Positions 63,072 to 64,000 of a stretch of 64,000 nt of DNA are shown here, piece after piece. The first letter of the stretch is position 1, and each line of letters begins with the position of its first letter. This stretch comes from Bacillota bacterium. GTDB taxonomy: Bacteria > Bacillota > Negativicutes > DSM-13327. Location of the stretch: contig JAGFZX010000006.1 of the NCBI GenBank assembly GCA_017889585.1, positions 1-64,000 on the forward strand. Direction: 5' to 3'. Made by a program: the position numbers and the translations under genes. The notes beneath the pieces were generated by a model. That model was given only the letters and a program-made list of their open reading frames with translations. It had not been told where the DNA came from and did no database searches.

Positions 63072-63823
63072 TGAGCCATCATATTATTGAAATAAATAAC
63101 CTGGAATATATCTATCCTGATAAAACTAAAGCTCTCAGTGGTCTTTCCTTTAGAATACTTCATGGTGAATCAGTAGCAATTGTTGGGGCCAACGGTGCCG
63201 GCAAATCAACATTATTATCTCACCTGATTGGTATCTTGGTTCCCACTGCAGGTACGGTGCGTATCGGTGACTATCCCTTGACCAAACAAACACTTCCTCA
63301 TATCAGACGCACTGTAGGGATGGTTTTTCAGAATCCGGATGATCAACTGTTTATGCCCACGGTTTTCGAGGATGTTGCCTTTGGGCCTCTTAACTTAGGA
63401 CTTCCACTTCCGGAAGTAGAAAAGCGAGTGATGTCAGCATTAGAAACAGTGGGAGCTGCCCACCTAAGAGAGCGGCCCCCTTATAAATTATCAGGTGGTC
63501 AAAAACGCTCTGTTGCTATTGCTTCAGTTCTCTCCATGTTGCCAGATATTCTTGTCCTGGATGAACCGACTGCGGGCCTTGACGCGAAGGCCAGGCGTCA
63601 GCTGATCATGCTACTGAAGTCTTTTACACATACAAAAATCATCGCTACCCATGATTTGGACTTGGTCCTGGATCTATGTGAGCGCACCATTGTGCTCAGT
63701 GATGGAGCGATTATTGCAGATCGTCCTACGTTACAAATTTTTAGTGATGAGGGGCTGCTTGCTCAGGCTCATTTAGAAAAGCCCATAGGCATGCAAGGCT
63801 GTCCGATTTGTAGTATAAAATGA
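63071..63823 (+). CDS. cbiO: ECF transporter ATP-binding protein CbiO
   Basis: A 250-aa ABC ATPase: Walker A GANGAGKST, Q-loop QNPDDQLF (the ECF type), signature LSGGQKRSVAIA, Walker B ILVLDEPTAGLD and switch HD in TIIATHD-like IIATHDLDL. The start is the ATG overlapping the cbiQ stop; the track start inside cbiQ is not needed. Its own stop overlaps the next start (ATGA). Confidence 0.95.
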   Translation: MSHHIIEINNLEYIYPDKTKALSGLSFRILHGESVAIVGANGAGKSTLLSHLIGILVPTAGTVRIGDYPLTKQTLPHIRRTVGMVFQNPDDQLFMPTVFEDVAFGPLNLGLPLPEVEKRVMSALETVGAAHLRERPPYKLSGGQKRSVAIASVLSMLPDILVLDEPTAGLDAKARRQLIMLLKSFTHTKIIATHDLDLVLDLCERTIVLSDGAIIADRPTLQIFSDEGLLAQAHLEKPIGMQGCPICSIK

Positions 63824-64000
63824 AAAAAATGCCGATTGAATATATTTTAATGACATTGAAGGAACAGCTCAGTTGCAATATGAATGCTGTTCTTGTGGCA
63901 CCGCCGGGGGCGGGGAAAACGACACGTATTCCTTTGGCCCTACTGGAAGAATCCTGGCTTGCAGGGAAGCGGATTTTGATGCTAGAACCTCGTCGCTTGG
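63820..64000 (+). CDS. hrpB: ATP-dependent helicase HrpB, N-terminal part (runs off the window)
   Basis: MKKMPIEYILMTLKEQL, then VLVAPPGAGKTTRIPLALLE (helicase motif I) and RILMLEPRRL (motif Ia), typical of HrpB-type DEAH helicases. The ATG overlaps the cbiO stop (ATGA), so translation is coupled to the transporter operon. Only 60 codons are in the window. Confidence 0.8.
   Translation, partial: MKKMPIEYILMTLKEQLSCNMNAVLVAPPGAGKTTRIPLALLEESWLAGKRILMLEPRRL

Overview
The window is an AT-rich Firmicutes-type chromosome segment. Three things together point to the Negativicutes, most likely a Sporomusaceae such as Pelosinus or Sporomusa: a family 9 (heptosyltransferase-like) glycosyltransferase as expected for an LPS-bearing cell, sporulation/coat-like and PAS histidine kinase genes as expected for a spore former, and a HutP-family protein beside a solute symporter. 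This is inferred from gene content; no rRNA or tRNA gene is present to confirm it.

Layout. 0.4-1.5 kb: exported L-asparaginase (minus). 2.0-5.5 kb: a uspA remnant, then a PadR/EmrA/EmrB drug-efflux operon. 5.7-10.1 kb: a decaying amino-acid/peptide-catabolism island, with an intact DcuC-like transporter and an intact AbgA-type M20 amidohydrolase set among wrecks of capA, an N-carbamoyl-amino-acid hydrolase, lysE and an unknown gene. 10.4-17.7 kb: single genes (SGNH hydrolase fused to a C_GCAxxG_C_C domain, class D beta-lactamase, cupin, Nudix, AlkD-like HEAT protein, HD phosphohydrolase, TPR protein, PhnA/YjdM). 17.8-20.6 kb: copper island csoR-copA with a visible operator. 20.7-26.3 kb: sanA-like gene, then a lipid-remodelling group: ceramidase-like membrane protein, TetR regulator, acyltransferase/acyl-ACP synthetase (Aas-like) and LplT-like transporter. 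The same GTTAAC-N4-GTTAAC palindrome lies in front of both transcription units.

26.4-40.9 kb: a signalling island of five large proteins (MASE/PAS/GAF histidine kinase, NtrC-type regulator, PAS-GAF-PAS-GGDEF-HD-GYP, dCache histidine kinase, dCache-GGDEF-EAL). A good sigma-54 promoter lies between the NtrC regulator and the GGDEF/HD-GYP gene. The island is bracketed by two near-identical copies of a 61-aa gene cassette, and the right-hand copy carries what look like rearranged group II intron pieces. 41.5-48.7 kb: exported protein, peptidoglycan amidase, two zinc-ribbon membrane proteins, threonine aldolase, PBP2 and a small HAD-like protein facing a broken C69 peptidase across a 23-bp-arm palindrome. 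49.5-51.4 kb: sodium:solute symporter overlapping a HutP-family gene. 51.6-58.1 kb: PAS histidine kinase, convergent with a transporter/FAD-oxidoreductase pair, then a CapA-like protein. 58.6-64.0 kb: hypothetical proteins, a GT9 glycosyltransferase, a CbiM(PDGLE)-CbiQ-CbiO cobalt/nickel ECF transporter and the start of hrpB.

I found no CRISPR array, no complete insertion sequence and no RNA gene. The strongest leads are the TetR-linked ceramidase/Aas/LplT group, the duplicated 61-aa cassette bracketing the signalling island, the symporter-HutP pair with its UAG-containing leader, and the SGNH/C_GCAxxG_C_C fusion. All assignments were made by eye, without database searches.
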